64,000 bases of DNA from CAYWIT01 sp964458415 (GCA_964458415.1 CAYWIT010000015.1:1-64000); one strand, 5' to 3'; positions 1-9,287 are shown, numbered from the stretch's first letter. Numbers and translations: made by a program. Notes: generated by a model not told the origin, from the sequence alone.

Positions 1-576
1 AAGGCCGCCAACGAGGCCAGAACGACCAATGAGCGTATTCAGGGGCTGGCGCAGGCGGCGGACAGGATCGGAGAAGTGCTGAAATTGATTTCCGACATTG
101 CCGAGCAGACAAATCTGCTGGCGCTGAATGCGACAATTGAAGCCGCGCGGGCGGGCGATGCCGGCAAGGGCTTCGCGGTTGTGGCGGCCGAGGTTAAAAA
201 TCTGGCCAACCAGACAGCCAAGGCAACGGAGGAAATCGGCGCCAAGATTTTCGAAATGCAGTCGGCGACGGCCGAATCTGTTTCGGCGATCAGGAGCATT
301 AATGGCACGATTGGCGAAATCAATGAAATCGCCGGAGCGATCGCCGCCGCGGTGGAAGAACAGGGGGCTGCGACGTCTGAAATATCCCGCAACGTCCGCG
401 AAGCCGCGACCGGTACGAGCGAGGTTTCCAGCAATGTGGTCGAGGTATCGCAGGCCGCCGGAGAAACGGGCTCTGCCGCGGTGCAGGTGCAGGGCGCGGC
501 AGGCGAGCTTTCCCAGCTGGCCGAAAGAATGCGCAGACAGGTCAATGACTTTGTGACAACGCTGAATGCCGCCTGA
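1..576 (+). CDS. Methyl-accepting chemotaxis protein, C-terminal signalling domain (5' truncated by window)
   Basis: The frame is open from base 1, so the start and sensor domain lie outside the window. About 191 residues are visible. They carry the hallmark hairpin tip of the MCP cytoplasmic domain (ISDIAEQTNLLALNATIEAA, then AGDAGKGFAVVAAEVKNLA), the segment that binds CheA/CheW in the cytoplasmic array. The flanking sequence is long heptad-like helix rich in Ala, Glu, Ser and Thr, as expected of the antiparallel coiled coil. The ligand cannot be inferred because the sensor is missing. No C-terminal CheR-docking pentapeptide is seen; the protein ends TTLNAA. It converges on holA with a hairpin terminator between. 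Confidence 0.95.
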   Translation, partial: KAANEARTTNERIQGLAQAADRIGEVLKLISDIAEQTNLLALNATIEAARAGDAGKGFAVVAAEVKNLANQTAKATEEIGAKIFEMQSATAESVSAIRSINGTIGEINEIAGAIAAAVEEQGAATSEISRNVREAATGTSEVSSNVVEVSQAAGETGSAAVQVQGAAGELSQLAERMRRQVNDFVTTLNAA

Positions 577-594
577 CGGAGGATAAAACAAGGT

Positions 595-630
595 AAGAAG
601 GCCCTGTCCGCAGACGGGGCCTTCTTATTT
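595..630. terminator. Rho-independent terminator between convergent genes
   Basis: An inverted repeat AAGAAGGCCC (595-604) pairs with GGGGCCTTCTT (616-626) around a short loop. It is flanked by T-rich and A-rich sequence, so it can act in both directions: for the chemoreceptor gene on + and for holA on -. Confidence 0.8.
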
Positions 631-1670
631 CAGGCACGGCGACGGGCGCGGGCGGACATTTGCGTCAGCGTCAGGACGGCGCGGCCGAGGACAAGATCCG
701 GATCGGCCCCGCTTTGCTTGCAGCGGGCCTCGGCACTGACCAGCAGGGACAGGGCCTGTTCGAGCTGGCTTGCGGTGCGGTTGGCCACCATGGCCTCAAA
801 GGCGGGCTTGTAGCGGAAAAAAACCTCGGGCCGCAGTTTTTTCATGGCGCTGTCGAGACTCTCGCCTTTTTCCGTGCGGGCGCGGGTTATATAAAGCCGG
901 GCATAATAGTTTTGCAGGTTGCGCAGCAAGGCGACGCCGGAAACGCCTTCGGAAAGGAGAAAGCGCAAGGTGCGGTCGGCGGCCGCGAAATCGCCGATGA
1001 CGATATTCTGGCTGAGATTGTCGGTGGAAAGCATGGCGCCATTGCCGATGGCGGCGGCAGCGTCATCCAGCGTAATGTTTTTGTTTTGCCCACCCATATA
1101 GAGGACAAGTTTTTCAACCTCGGCGCGGGCGGCGCCGCGGTCACCAACAATGTTTTCGGCAATAAAATCCAGCGCTTCCGGCGCAATGCGGTATTCCTGC
1201 TCCCGCAGGCTGTCGGCGATAACGCGGCGGAGATCGCGGGTGTCGTCCACATAGCAGGGAATGGCAGCGGCCTTGTCCGACTTTTCGAAAAAATCCCGCA
1301 ATTTCGAGGCTTTGCCGAGATTTCCGGCGGTGACCAGCACCAGACTATCCCCGGGTTTCAGGGCTTCGACGGTCTCGCGGATATATTTTTCCGCGGAATC
1401 CTGCGCATCGCGCAGGCGCACGACGCGCCGCCCCCCCATCATGGAAATCGACTGTGCCTCGTCTTGCAACTGTGCCGGATTTTCGCTCAGGCTGTCGGCG
1501 GCGATTTCGCAGACGTTAAAAGGGTCATTGATATCGGGCACGACAGTTTTTGTTAAAAGATTGAGGCGTTCGCGCACCAGACCTTCATCCGGACCATAGA
1601 TCAGGATGGCCAGCGTCTCCGGCGCGGGTTTTTTGACAAAGGCGTCGATATTGCGCGGCAGGATTTTCAT
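630..1670 (-). CDS. holA: DNA polymerase III subunit delta
   Basis: This 346-residue protein matches the family length for the clamp-loader delta subunit, which opens the beta sliding clamp. The N-terminus reads MKILPRNIDAFVKK followed by the degenerate P-loop region IYGPDEGLVRERL (about residues 23-35). DnaX-like internal motifs follow, with a helical C-terminal collar domain (LRNLQNYYARL, SGADPDLVLGRAVLTL). Its ATG overlaps the lptE stop (ATGA, 1667-1670), so the two are translationally coupled. The order leuS-lptE-holA is common in proteobacteria. The assignment rests on motif recognition and context. Confidence 0.93.
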   Translation of the reverse strand: MKILPRNIDAFVKKPAPETLAILIYGPDEGLVRERLNLLTKTVVPDINDPFNVCEIAADSLSENPAQLQDEAQSISMMGGRRVVRLRDAQDSAEKYIRETVEALKPGDSLVLVTAGNLGKASKLRDFFEKSDKAAAIPCYVDDTRDLRRVIADSLREQEYRIAPEALDFIAENIVGDRGAARAEVEKLVLYMGGQNKNITLDDAAAAIGNGAMLSTDNLSQNIVIGDFAAADRTLRFLLSEGVSGVALLRNLQNYYARLYITRARTEKGESLDSAMKKLRPEVFFRYKPAFEAMVANRTASQLEQALSLLVSAEARCKQSGADPDLVLGRAVLTLTQMSARARRRA

Positions 1671-2191
1671 GATCCGGTGGCCGGGGTACGATTGTAGTAG
1701 AGCGCCAGCTCGGTCATGATGATTTCCGCGATATCCTCGAGGACGCGGTCCGTGCTGTAACGTTCCGATACAACTGTCGCATATTGGTTGTTCAGGCGGT
1801 TATAATCGCCGCTCGCCCGGATGGTGCGCTTGAGCAGGATTTTATCGGAGGCACGGTCAACCAGCGTGACTGTCGTCTGGATTTCCGTTTCGCCGCGCGT
1901 CGCGGTGGCGTCCTTGCGGATGCCAAGACCGCTTCTGACGATTTCCAGTTTTCCGATCTTCAGGAGGAGGGGAGCGTTGACCGGCCGGCCATTTTTATAG
2001 AGCCGGTCGATCAGGGCATTGCGGAGCTCCTGCCCCTCGCGGTCAGGGATATTGGCAATCTCGATATCCCGATAGCGGCTGTCAAGGGAGACCCCGTCGG
2101 CACGGGTGGCGTAGAGCGGCTGGAAGCCGCAGGCACCAAGCAAAAAAACCGCCAGCACCGCGGCCGCAATTTTTTGCCTATACCACGACAT
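1667..2191 (-). CDS. lptE: LPS-assembly lipoprotein LptE
   Basis: The protein has 174 residues when started at MSWYRQK (ATG 2189-2191). This start gives a lipoprotein signal ending in the lipobox LLGAC, followed by GFQPLYATRA, a typical LptE N-terminus. The reading frame stays open further upstream inside leuS, but that extension is an arginine-rich shadow of leuS. LptE plugs the LptD barrel in the outer membrane and guides LPS to the surface. It overlaps leuS by 14 bp and holA by 4 bp, which indicates a leuS-lptE-holA operon. Confidence 0.9.
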   Translation of the reverse strand: MSWYRQKIAAAVLAVFLLGACGFQPLYATRADGVSLDSRYRDIEIANIPDREGQELRNALIDRLYKNGRPVNAPLLLKIGKLEIVRSGLGIRKDATATRGETEIQTTVTLVDRASDKILLKRTIRASGDYNRLNNQYATVVSERYSTDRVLEDIAEIIMTELALYYNRTPATGS

Positions 2192-4709
2192 TGATGATCC
2201 GGTTCGGCACGATGATGATTTTCTTCGGGGTCTTGCCTTTGATGGCCTTCTGCACGCTGGATTCTTCCAGCGCGGCCGTCTCTGCCGCCTTCTGGTCCAG
2301 ATCACGGGGCAGCGTAATGGTGGCGCGCAGCTTGCCGTTGACCTGAATGGCAATGGTCACGCTTTCCGAGGCCAGGTATTTTTCATCGGCGACGGGCCAG
2401 GGCATTTCGGCCACAAGCGTCTGATGGCCCAGCGCCTGCCAGAGCTCTTCCGCCAGATGCGGCAGCATCGGCGACATCAGACGGATCAATGTTTCCAGTC
2501 CTTCCTTGCGGATCTTTCCGTCGCCTTTGAAATCCTCAAGGGCGTTGGAAAATTCACGTAGCCGTGCGACGGCTTTGTTAAAGTGGAATTTTTCCAGATC
2601 TTGCGTCAGGTCGTGGATGCTGCGGTGCATTTTCTGGCGCAGGGCTTGCGTATCCCCTCCCGTGCCGTCGAAAGTTGCATTGGCGACAAGCCGCCAGAGG
2701 CGGTTGATATATTTCCAGGCGCCCTCGATTCCAGCTTCCGTCCATTCCAGATCGCGGTCCGGCGGGCTGTCGGAAAGGATGAACAGGCGGGCGGCGTCAG
2801 CGCCATAGGTGTCGAGGATTTCGACCGGATCCACCGTGTTTTTTTTCGATTTGGACATTTTTTCGATGCGGCCGACCGTCACGGGCGTGCCATCACTCTT
2901 CCGGACCATGCCGCCGTTGTGGCCCTGCGCGATTTCCGCCGGATGCAGCCATTTTCCCTGTTCGTCACGATAGGTTTCATGCGTGACCATGCCTTGGGTG
3001 AAAAGCGCTTTGAACGGTTCGTCAAAGTCGAGATAGCCGCATTTTTTCAAAGCACGGGTGAAAAACCGCGCATAGAGCAGGTGCATGACGGCATGCTCGA
3101 CGCCGCCGATGTACTGGTCCACGGGAGCCCAGTATTCCGCCTTGGCGCGGTCAAAGCCTTTTTCGCTGTTTTGCGGATCGCAATAGCGGAATTGATACCA
3201 TGAGCTTTCGAAGAAAGTGTCAAAGGTGTCGGTTTCGCGTTCCGCCGCCCCGCCGCATTGCGGGCAGGCACAGTTTTTCCACGTGGGATGATTGGCAATC
3301 GGGTTTCCGGGTTTGGAGAAATCGACGTCTTCCGGCAGGCGCACCGGCAGGTCTTTTTCCGGCACGGGAACGATGCCGCAGCGGGGGCAATGGATGATCG
3401 GAATCGGGCAGCCCCAGTAGCGCTGGCGGCTGACGCCCCAGTCGCGCAGGCGATAAAGCGTGGTGCCCTGGCCTTTGCCGGCTTTTTCCATCCGGCAGAT
3501 CACTTCGGCTTTGGCCTCCTCGACGGGCAGGCCGTTGAGAAAATCGGAATTATAAAGGCGGCCGGGGCCGGTATAGGCCTCCATATCGACGGCGAAGCTT
3601 TTCGGATCGGCGCCTTCGGGAATGACGACAGGCAGGACTTCCAGCGCATATTTGCGGGCAAAGTCCAGATCGCGCTGGTCATGGGCGGGGCAGCCGAAAA
3701 TGGCGCCGGTGCCGTAATCCATCAGCACGAAGTTGGCGATAAAGATGCGCAGGGTCTTGTGCGCGATAAAGGGATGCTGCACGGCAAGGCCGGTATCGAA
3801 TCCGGTTTTCTCGCCGGCTTCCAGCACCGCTTCGGAAGTGCCGGTCCGGCGGCATTCGGCGATAAAGTCGGCAAGACCGGGGTTTTGCGCGGCAAGGGCC
3901 GCCGCCAGCGGATGATCGGGGGAAATAGCGACAAAAGCGGCGCCGAACAGGGTATCGGGACGGGTGGTGAAAATCTCCAGCTCCGGCACGGGACCGTCAA
4001 TAACCGTGAATTTGAACTGCAAGCCCTGACTTTTGCCGATCCAGTTGTCCTGCATGATGCGGACCTTTTCCGGCCAGCCGTCCAGCTGGTTCAGCCCGTC
4101 AAGCAGATCGTCGGCAAAAGCGGTGATCTTCAGAAACCATTGCTTGAGTTTGCGGCGCTCGACCGGCGCGCCCGAGCGCCAGCCGCAGCCGTCAACGACC
4201 TGTTCGTTGGCCAGCACGGTATTTTCGACCGGATCCCAGTTGACGAAGCTTTCCTTTTGGTAGGCGAGTCCGGCCTTGAGAAAGTCAAGAAAGAATTTCT
4301 GTTCATGCTTATAGTATTCCGGCGCGCAGGTGGCGATTTCGCGGTCCCAGTCGATGGCCAGACCCATGCGTTTCATCTGGCTTTTCATCACCGCGATATT
4401 CTCATAGGTCCATTTGGCGGGATGGACGCCCTTTTCCAGCGCGGCGTTTTCAGCGGGCAGGCCGAAAGCATCCCAGCCCATCGGGTTCAGGACGTTGAAA
4501 CCCTGCGCGCGCTTGTGACGGGCGACGACGTCGCTGAGCGTGTAATTGCGGACATGGCCCATATGCAGGCGGCCGGAAGGATAGGGAAACATCGCCAGCG
4601 TGTAGAATTTCTTCCTGTCCGCGGATTCCCGAACCGTAAAGCAACGGCGCTCTTCCCAGACTTTTTGCCATTTTGCTTCGGATTCACGGGCGTTATAACG
4701 GTCCTGCAT
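2178..4709 (-). CDS. leuS: Leucyl-tRNA synthetase
   Basis: At 843 residues this is a normal-length class I synthetase that charges tRNA-Leu in the cytoplasm. The HIGH-type motif is HMGH (residues 49-52, in PYPSGRLHMGHVRNY). The KMSKS loop is intact (near residue 617, EKMSKSKKNTVDP). A CP1 editing region lies between them (IFTTRPDTLFGAAF, and ALPGHDQ-type FGCPAHDQRD), and a zinc-knuckle-like segment carries CxxC pairs (CPRCG, CPQCGG). The anticodon-binding C-terminus ends in TLPRDLDQKAAE and a terminal beta segment. It is the first gene of the leuS-lptE-holA operon, and an AAGGATC element precedes the ATG. Confidence 0.98.
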   Translation of the reverse strand: MQDRYNARESEAKWQKVWEERRCFTVRESADRKKFYTLAMFPYPSGRLHMGHVRNYTLSDVVARHKRAQGFNVLNPMGWDAFGLPAENAALEKGVHPAKWTYENIAVMKSQMKRMGLAIDWDREIATCAPEYYKHEQKFFLDFLKAGLAYQKESFVNWDPVENTVLANEQVVDGCGWRSGAPVERRKLKQWFLKITAFADDLLDGLNQLDGWPEKVRIMQDNWIGKSQGLQFKFTVIDGPVPELEIFTTRPDTLFGAAFVAISPDHPLAAALAAQNPGLADFIAECRRTGTSEAVLEAGEKTGFDTGLAVQHPFIAHKTLRIFIANFVLMDYGTGAIFGCPAHDQRDLDFARKYALEVLPVVIPEGADPKSFAVDMEAYTGPGRLYNSDFLNGLPVEEAKAEVICRMEKAGKGQGTTLYRLRDWGVSRQRYWGCPIPIIHCPRCGIVPVPEKDLPVRLPEDVDFSKPGNPIANHPTWKNCACPQCGGAAERETDTFDTFFESSWYQFRYCDPQNSEKGFDRAKAEYWAPVDQYIGGVEHAVMHLLYARFFTRALKKCGYLDFDEPFKALFTQGMVTHETYRDEQGKWLHPAEIAQGHNGGMVRKSDGTPVTVGRIEKMSKSKKNTVDPVEILDTYGADAARLFILSDSPPDRDLEWTEAGIEGAWKYINRLWRLVANATFDGTGGDTQALRQKMHRSIHDLTQDLEKFHFNKAVARLREFSNALEDFKGDGKIRKEGLETLIRLMSPMLPHLAEELWQALGHQTLVAEMPWPVADEKYLASESVTIAIQVNGKLRATITLPRDLDQKAAETAALEESSVQKAIKGKTPKKIIIVPNRIINVVV

Positions 4710-4723
4710 GCGTTTTTGATCCT

Positions 4724-5287
4724 TCAGTTTTTATCACGGCCAAGCTGGGCGACGCGCAGTTCGCGCGCGCGGCTGAGAATGGTGTTCTCGATATCCGTTG
4801 CCATCTGCGCCGGAATGGCGGTATCGCGCCAGCCGTTTTTCTCCTTGGTCTGTTTGAAAACGGCGACGCGCACGCCATCGGCACGCAACTGCTTGTCGAG
4901 GATATAGACATTGACCTTGAACCGCTCTCCGGGGGTTTCGGTATTTTCATACCAGTCGGTCAGGATGACGCCGCCAAACGGATCGGCCGTGGCAATCGGC
5001 ATGAAAGAAATGGTGTCCAGCGTTGCGCGCCAGAGAAAGCTGTTGACGCCGATGCCCGAGGAACCCGCGCTGCTGTCGTCTTCTTTGCCGAACAGGCGGC
5101 TGCCGAAAGTTTCCCCCGCGCCCCAGATGGTGTCGCGTTTCTCGTCGCTATAGACAATCTTGTCGGTTCCTTCGGGACGCGTGGGATAGCTGGCTTCCTT
5201 CTGGATTTTTCCGGCGCAGGCCCCCAGCGGCAGTGCGAAAAATGCCAGAACCAGAGCAGCTGTTAAAGAACGAGATATCCGTGACAT
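4724..5287 (-). CDS. DUF3576-type lipoprotein
   Basis: The start at ATG 5285-5287 is preferred because GAGGG lies 8 bases upstream. The frame is open for 13 more codons without a better site. The protein has 187 residues. A signal peptide ends in a lipobox (ALPLGAC), so it is probably an outer-membrane or periplasmic lipoprotein. The body contains SFLWRATLDTISFMPIATAD and a GGVILTDWYE segment, which match my memory of the DUF3576 family found next to leuS in alphaproteobacteria. The function is unknown. It lies 14 bp upstream of leuS and may share its transcript. Confidence 0.85.
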   Translation of the reverse strand: MSRISRSLTAALVLAFFALPLGACAGKIQKEASYPTRPEGTDKIVYSDEKRDTIWGAGETFGSRLFGKEDDSSAGSSGIGVNSFLWRATLDTISFMPIATADPFGGVILTDWYENTETPGERFKVNVYILDKQLRADGVRVAVFKQTKEKNGWRDTAIPAQMATDIENTILSRARELRVAQLGRDKN

Positions 5288-5326
5288 ATATATAACCCTC
5301 TTGATGTGTGTCATGCCGTATTTCAT

Positions 5327-5681
5327 ACCATGTTTATCGCGGTATTCTCAATTTCTATTCGGATCAGGGGCTTGATATTGCAGCAGACGGCGTACCACAA
5401 GAATATGAAAAGAGGCCTTAAAAAATGATGGCAGGGTCAATATTTTTTTAATATCAAGGGGATATAAGGTGATATTCCAGAACGTCGCAGGACGGGCTGT
5501 TGCGCCGATGCAACACCGGCGTGGCAACGCATCGTCAGGATCGTTCCATCGGTTGACCGGAGGACGGGAACGGGGGTATTTCTTTGATGTAACGGCGACG
5601 AGGGATGTTCCTAGCAGTCCTCGTTGCAAGTATCAAAAAACGCACTCAAAAATCTTTTTGGGGCAATTTGGAGGAAACACA
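5327..5681 (+). promoter_or_regulatory. Long untranslated leader/promoter region of the porin gene
   Basis: About 350 bases between the divergent lipoprotein and porin genes hold no convincing gene. The left half is AT-rich (T-run and ATATCAAGGGGATATAAGG near 5440-5470). A weak sigma70-like pair is TTGACC (5553-5558) and TATTTC (5577-5582) with an 18-base spacer. The porin ribosome site GGAGG lies at 5670-5674. A regulatory leader is plausible, but no recognised element was found. Confidence 0.35.
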
Positions 5682-6794
5682 ATGAAAAAAGTACTTCTCG
5701 CAGGTACCGCACTTATTAGCGCAGCGGTGATCTCGACTCCCGCTTCTGCTGAAATCAATCTTGACCTCGGTGGTTTTTTCCGTGGTTACGGCGTTTACTC
5801 TGACGATGATTCTGCTGCTGGCAATCTTCGTGAGTTTGACTTCCGCAAGCACACTGAAATCCACTTCTCCGGCGAAACCACGACAGACGCTGGTCTGACG
5901 GTTGGCGCGCACTATGAAATCGTTCTTGGTGTAGAAGATGCCCTTGGTCTTGACAATGACACAACCGACGAAGCTTACCTTTATGGTTCTGGCGGCTGGG
6001 GCCGTGTCAACTTCGGTACAGAAGATGGCGCTGCTTACCTGCTGCAGGTTGCTGCTCCTTCTGCTGACAGCAATGTTGACGGTCTGCGCACTTACATTCA
6101 GGGCATCGAAAACACAGCACCTTTCGCTTTTGGTGTGCTGGAATACGACCATGCAGATTTCCAAAACACTGATCGTCTGACCTATCTGTCGCCGAAATTC
6201 AGCGGCTTCCAGGCTGGTGTTTCTTATGCTCCAGAAGCTGGCGAAAATGAGATCGGCAACAACCTTCAAGCTATGAACATAGATGACAATGCTGGCGATT
6301 ACGAAGACCTGTGGGAAGCCGCTGCCCGTTGGGATGGCGAATTCGAAGGCTTCGGCATCAGCCTCGGTGCTGGCTACTCGAATGCTTCGGATGAAGCAGA
6401 AGTTGCCGGTGTAACGGATGACATGGAAACATGGAACGTTGGTGCAAACGTTGCATTCCAGGGCTTCAGCCTTGGTGCTGCATACAAAGACACCAACAAC
6501 GGTCTCGCCAACAATGGCGACACCACGACTTGGGTTGTCGGCGCTGGTTGGGACAATGGTCCATACCATGTTGGCGCAAGCTGGCTGCAGGCAGACATGG
6601 AAGATGGCTTCCATGGCGGTGTACTCGCTCAGGACTTCGAAGTTGAGCGTTTCACGGTTGGCGGCGGCTACACCTACGGCCCCGGCATGACTTTCCGCGG
6701 CGCAGTCGCCTTCGGCGATACGGATGATTGGGGTGTTGCTGGCGATGGCCAGGACTTCACGCAAGTCACCGTCGGTACCGACGTACAGTTCTAA
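5682..6794 (+). CDS. Outer-membrane porin (gram-negative porin family)
   Basis: The protein has 370 residues from ATG 5682, which follows a strong GGAGG. The open frame extends 71 codons upstream but has no ribosome site there. A signal peptide (MKKVLLAGTALISAA, cleavage after ASA near residue 22) precedes alternating amphipathic strands rich in Gly, Asp, Tyr and Phe. The protein ends in VQF; a terminal Phe is the usual outer-membrane barrel signal. Segments such as DLGGFFRGYG, GWGRVNFGTEDGA and TDRLTYLSPKFSGFQAGVSY are typical of trimeric general porins. Codon use is T-richer (gct, ggt) than its neighbours, as expected of a highly expressed gene. The pore specificity is not predictable. Confidence 0.92.
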   Translation: MKKVLLAGTALISAAVISTPASAEINLDLGGFFRGYGVYSDDDSAAGNLREFDFRKHTEIHFSGETTTDAGLTVGAHYEIVLGVEDALGLDNDTTDEAYLYGSGGWGRVNFGTEDGAAYLLQVAAPSADSNVDGLRTYIQGIENTAPFAFGVLEYDHADFQNTDRLTYLSPKFSGFQAGVSYAPEAGENEIGNNLQAMNIDDNAGDYEDLWEAAARWDGEFEGFGISLGAGYSNASDEAEVAGVTDDMETWNVGANVAFQGFSLGAAYKDTNNGLANNGDTTTWVVGAGWDNGPYHVGASWLQADMEDGFHGGVLAQDFEVERFTVGGGYTYGPGMTFRGAVAFGDTDDWGVAGDGQDFTQVTVGTDVQF

Positions 6795-6819
6795 TTCTCT
6801 TACCTGAGAATAGAATAAA

Positions 6820-6854
6820 GAGGGGCGGCCCCATAAAGGCCGCCCTTTCTTTTT
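6820..6854 (+). terminator. Rho-independent terminator of the porin gene
   Basis: GGGCGGCC (6823-6830) pairs perfectly with GGCCGCCC (6838-6845) around a 7-base loop. It is followed by a T-rich tract (TTTCTTTTT), 26 bases after the porin stop. Confidence 0.9.
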
Positions 6855-6986
6855 GCGCCTTTTACACGCGACGGCCCTCAAGATAAAACTTTATATATTT
6901 CAAGGATTTACAATTTATTTTCCAAAAGTAATATATCGTAAAGCATTTTAAAACTATAATGGAAGGCAGAAAAGGGAAGGGCTCCT

Positions 6987-7415
6987 ATGGTGCGGCTGGC
7001 CATGATTGAAAATCTGAACGATCTGCGGGGTCATTTGACCGCCGGTTTTGCCGCGACGGCCTTGCAGGGGCGGTTCCTGACGGAGCTTGCGCCGGAGCAG
7101 CGCGCGCATGGGACGGGCCTGCTGCGGAATTTCGCAAGGGCCGGCGCCGTGGTGCTGGAACATGAATCAGCCTTCAGCCGCGCGGCGCGGGATGATAACG
7201 GCCTGCTGCGGTATTTGCGCAGCAGCGAACATTTTGCGGCGCTGAAGAATTTCCGCGCTATCGGGGACGAACTGATCGGCTTGTCCTCTCTTACGGGCGG
7301 AGCCCTTGTGGATCAGGCCAGACAGAATGTCTCAAGGGTTATAGACCGGCCGGTCGCTGCCGGTCACGCGCCCCGTGCCGAAGGTGCCGGAAGACCAGCG
7401 GTTCAGAAGTTCTGA
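6987..7415 (+). CDS. Hypothetical helical protein
   Basis: This 142-residue protein is preceded by GGGAAGGGC about 8 bases before the ATG and by an AT-rich spacer. Codon use resembles neighbouring real genes, with G/C-ending codons preferred. No domain was recognised. The sequence is helical, with Ala, Leu and Arg prominent (GHLTAGFAATALQGRFL, FAALKNFRAIGDELIGLS). No signal peptide or membrane segment is present. Its last 84 bases are antisense to the 3' end of the penicillin-binding protein gene, so the C-terminal quarter is constrained by two genes or the true end lies earlier. Moderately sure it is a gene. Confidence 0.55.
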   Translation: MVRLAMIENLNDLRGHLTAGFAATALQGRFLTELAPEQRAHGTGLLRNFARAGAVVLEHESAFSRAARDDNGLLRYLRSSEHFAALKNFRAIGDELIGLSSLTGGALVDQARQNVSRVIDRPVAAGHAPRAEGAGRPAVQKF

Positions 7416-9281
7416 GAATCCTTCTATTTCCGCGCCGTTTTCGTCTCTGGCGAAAAGCGGCGGCGGCACGGTGATGGATAGGGCGGGCTCCATATAATCA
7501 TGCCAGAGACGGGCGGGATATTTTCCGCCGGAAACACGGTCTGTCGGACTGTCGTCGTCATTGCCCATCCAGATTCCCGTGACCAGCTGACCTGTATAGC
7601 CGATAAACCAGGCATCGCGGTAGTTCTGGGATGTTCCGGTCTTGCCCGCGACATGCCCGCGGGAAAGCTGGGCGGCCTGTCCGGTGCCGCGGGCGATGAC
7701 CTGTACCAGCATCTGGTCGAGATCGCGGATGGCGGCGGCGCTGAAAAGACGCGGCGGCGGTGGCGCCTGCCGGCTGTAGAGAATGCGTCCTTCGCTATCT
7801 TCAATGGACAGCACGGCATAGGGCCAGACGGTATGGCCGCCATTGGCAATGGTGGTATAGGCGCCGGTCATGTCCAGCACGGTCGTTTCTCCGGCGCCCA
7901 GACCGGTGGAAAGCTCCGGCTTGAATTTCGTGGAAAATCCCAGCCGTTGTGTCACGTCGAGCAGGCGGGAAATCCCGATCTGGTCGAGCAAGCGCACGGT
8001 GGCGGAATTGAGCGAGAGGGCAAGTGCCGTCGTTAATGAAACCGGGCCGTAATATTTGCCGTCATAATTTTTGGGGCTGTATTTCCCCTTTGAAAACGGG
8101 GCGTCCTCGATCATGTCGCTTTTATCATAGCCCGCTTCCAGCGCCGCCAGATAGACAAAGGGCTTGAAGGCAGAACCGGGCTGGCGTTGGGCCTGGGTTG
8201 CGCGGTTGAACTGGCTTTGGGCGTAATCACGGCCGCCGATCATGGCAAGAACGGCACCGTCATAAGCCAGCGTGACAAGGCCCATTTGCGTGATACGGTC
8301 ACTGTCCTGAATGGTGGCAAAAAGATTTTCTTCCGTCGTTTGCGCCAGAGCCTGCAGGCGTGGATCGAAAGTCGTGCGTACGACAAGACCGGTTTCGTTA
8401 CCGGTAACAAAGCTGTCGATCTGGTCGATGACCCAGTCGGTGAAATAACGGTCGAGATTGCCGCTGCGGGATTCCGTCATGGACAGCTTGCTGCTTTGAA
8501 GGGTCTTTTTCGCGGCTTTTTCGGTCAGGTATCCGGCGTCGATCATGGCGCCGATGACCGTCTTGGCGCGGTTTTGCGCCTGTTTTGGATTGGCGGTCGG
8601 GGAATAGCGCGAGGGCGCTTTCAGAACGCCGGCCAGAATGGCGCTTTCCCACAAGGTGACATGCCGCGCGGGCTTGCCGAAATAGGTCTGGGCCGCGGCA
8701 TCAATACCATAGGCGCCGGCGCCGAAATAGACACGATTGAGATAGGCCGCCAGAATTTCATCCTTGGAGAATTTCCGTTCGATCCAGAGCGCCATCAGAG
8801 CCTCCTGCACCTTGCGGCGGATGGTCTTGTCCGGCGTCAGAAAAAGATTTTTGGCAAGCTGCTGGGTAATGGTTGACCCGCCCTGCACCCAGCGGCCGGC
8901 GCGGATATTGACAGACATCGCGCGGGCCAGCCCGAAGGGATCGATGCCGATATGGCTGTAAAACCGCCGGTCTTCCGTTGCCAGCACGGCTTCGATCAGA
9001 TGTTTCGGCAGCTCCGCGATGACGACGGTTTCGCCCTGCAATCCGCCGTAACGCGTGATCAGCGATCCGTCGCGGGCAAGGATGCTGATGCTGGTCTGGG
9101 TCTGGAGCGGCTTGACCTTGTTGACATCGGGCAAATCCCAGGTAAACCAGGTCAGCAACAAGACGCCCGCGGCCAGACCCCACAGGAAAAGGGGCCAGAA
9201 AAACCGGCGCAGCGATTTTACCGTCTTTCTGTGGCGGGGATTCTTCTTATTCTGGACAGGGGCTTTTTTTCGCGCGGGCAA
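7332..9281 (-). CDS. Class A penicillin-binding protein (PBP1A-like glycosyltransferase/transpeptidase)
   Basis: The 649-residue bifunctional murein synthase has a basic cytoplasmic tail, one membrane anchor (about 27-48), then a GT51 domain with EDRRF (103-107) and GGSTITQQLAKN (134-145). The transpeptidase domain carries the three active-site motifs SAFK (near 368), SLN and KTGTS (near 545). It polymerises and cross-links peptidoglycan on the periplasmic side of the inner membrane. The only usable start in place is a TTG at 9279-9281, seven bases after the thiolase stop. No strong ribosome site is seen, so the start is uncertain by a few codons. The 3' end overlaps the convergent gene at 6987. 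Confidence 0.93.
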   Translation of the reverse strand: MPARKKAPVQNKKNPRHRKTVKSLRRFFWPLFLWGLAAGVLLLTWFTWDLPDVNKVKPLQTQTSISILARDGSLITRYGGLQGETVVIAELPKHLIEAVLATEDRRFYSHIGIDPFGLARAMSVNIRAGRWVQGGSTITQQLAKNLFLTPDKTIRRKVQEALMALWIERKFSKDEILAAYLNRVYFGAGAYGIDAAAQTYFGKPARHVTLWESAILAGVLKAPSRYSPTANPKQAQNRAKTVIGAMIDAGYLTEKAAKKTLQSSKLSMTESRSGNLDRYFTDWVIDQIDSFVTGNETGLVVRTTFDPRLQALAQTTEENLFATIQDSDRITQMGLVTLAYDGAVLAMIGGRDYAQSQFNRATQAQRQPGSAFKPFVYLAALEAGYDKSDMIEDAPFSKGKYSPKNYDGKYYGPVSLTTALALSLNSATVRLLDQIGISRLLDVTQRLGFSTKFKPELSTGLGAGETTVLDMTGAYTTIANGGHTVWPYAVLSIEDSEGRILYSRQAPPPPRLFSAAAIRDLDQMLVQVIARGTGQAAQLSRGHVAGKTGTSQNYRDAWFIGYTGQLVTGIWMGNDDDSPTDRVSGGKYPARLWHDYMEPALSITVPPPLFARDENGAEIEGFSELLNRWSSGTFGTGRVTGSDRPVYNP

Positions 9282-9287
9282 GGGGGA

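Noticed and set aside
660..1556. A 298-codon + strand frame antisense to holA
   Set aside because: It is a shadow frame created by the codon bias of holA.
3258..4907. A 549-codon + strand open frame
   Set aside because: It is fully antisense to leuS, which has all its motifs. The product has no recognisable family and no ribosome site.
5348..5629. A 93-codon minus-strand frame upstream of the porin
   Set aside because: It has no ribosome site, mixed composition and no recognisable features. The region is better explained as a leader/promoter.
5646..6881. A 411-codon minus-strand frame across the porin gene
   Set aside because: The porin has signal peptide, terminal Phe, ribosome site and terminator. 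The antisense frame has none of these.
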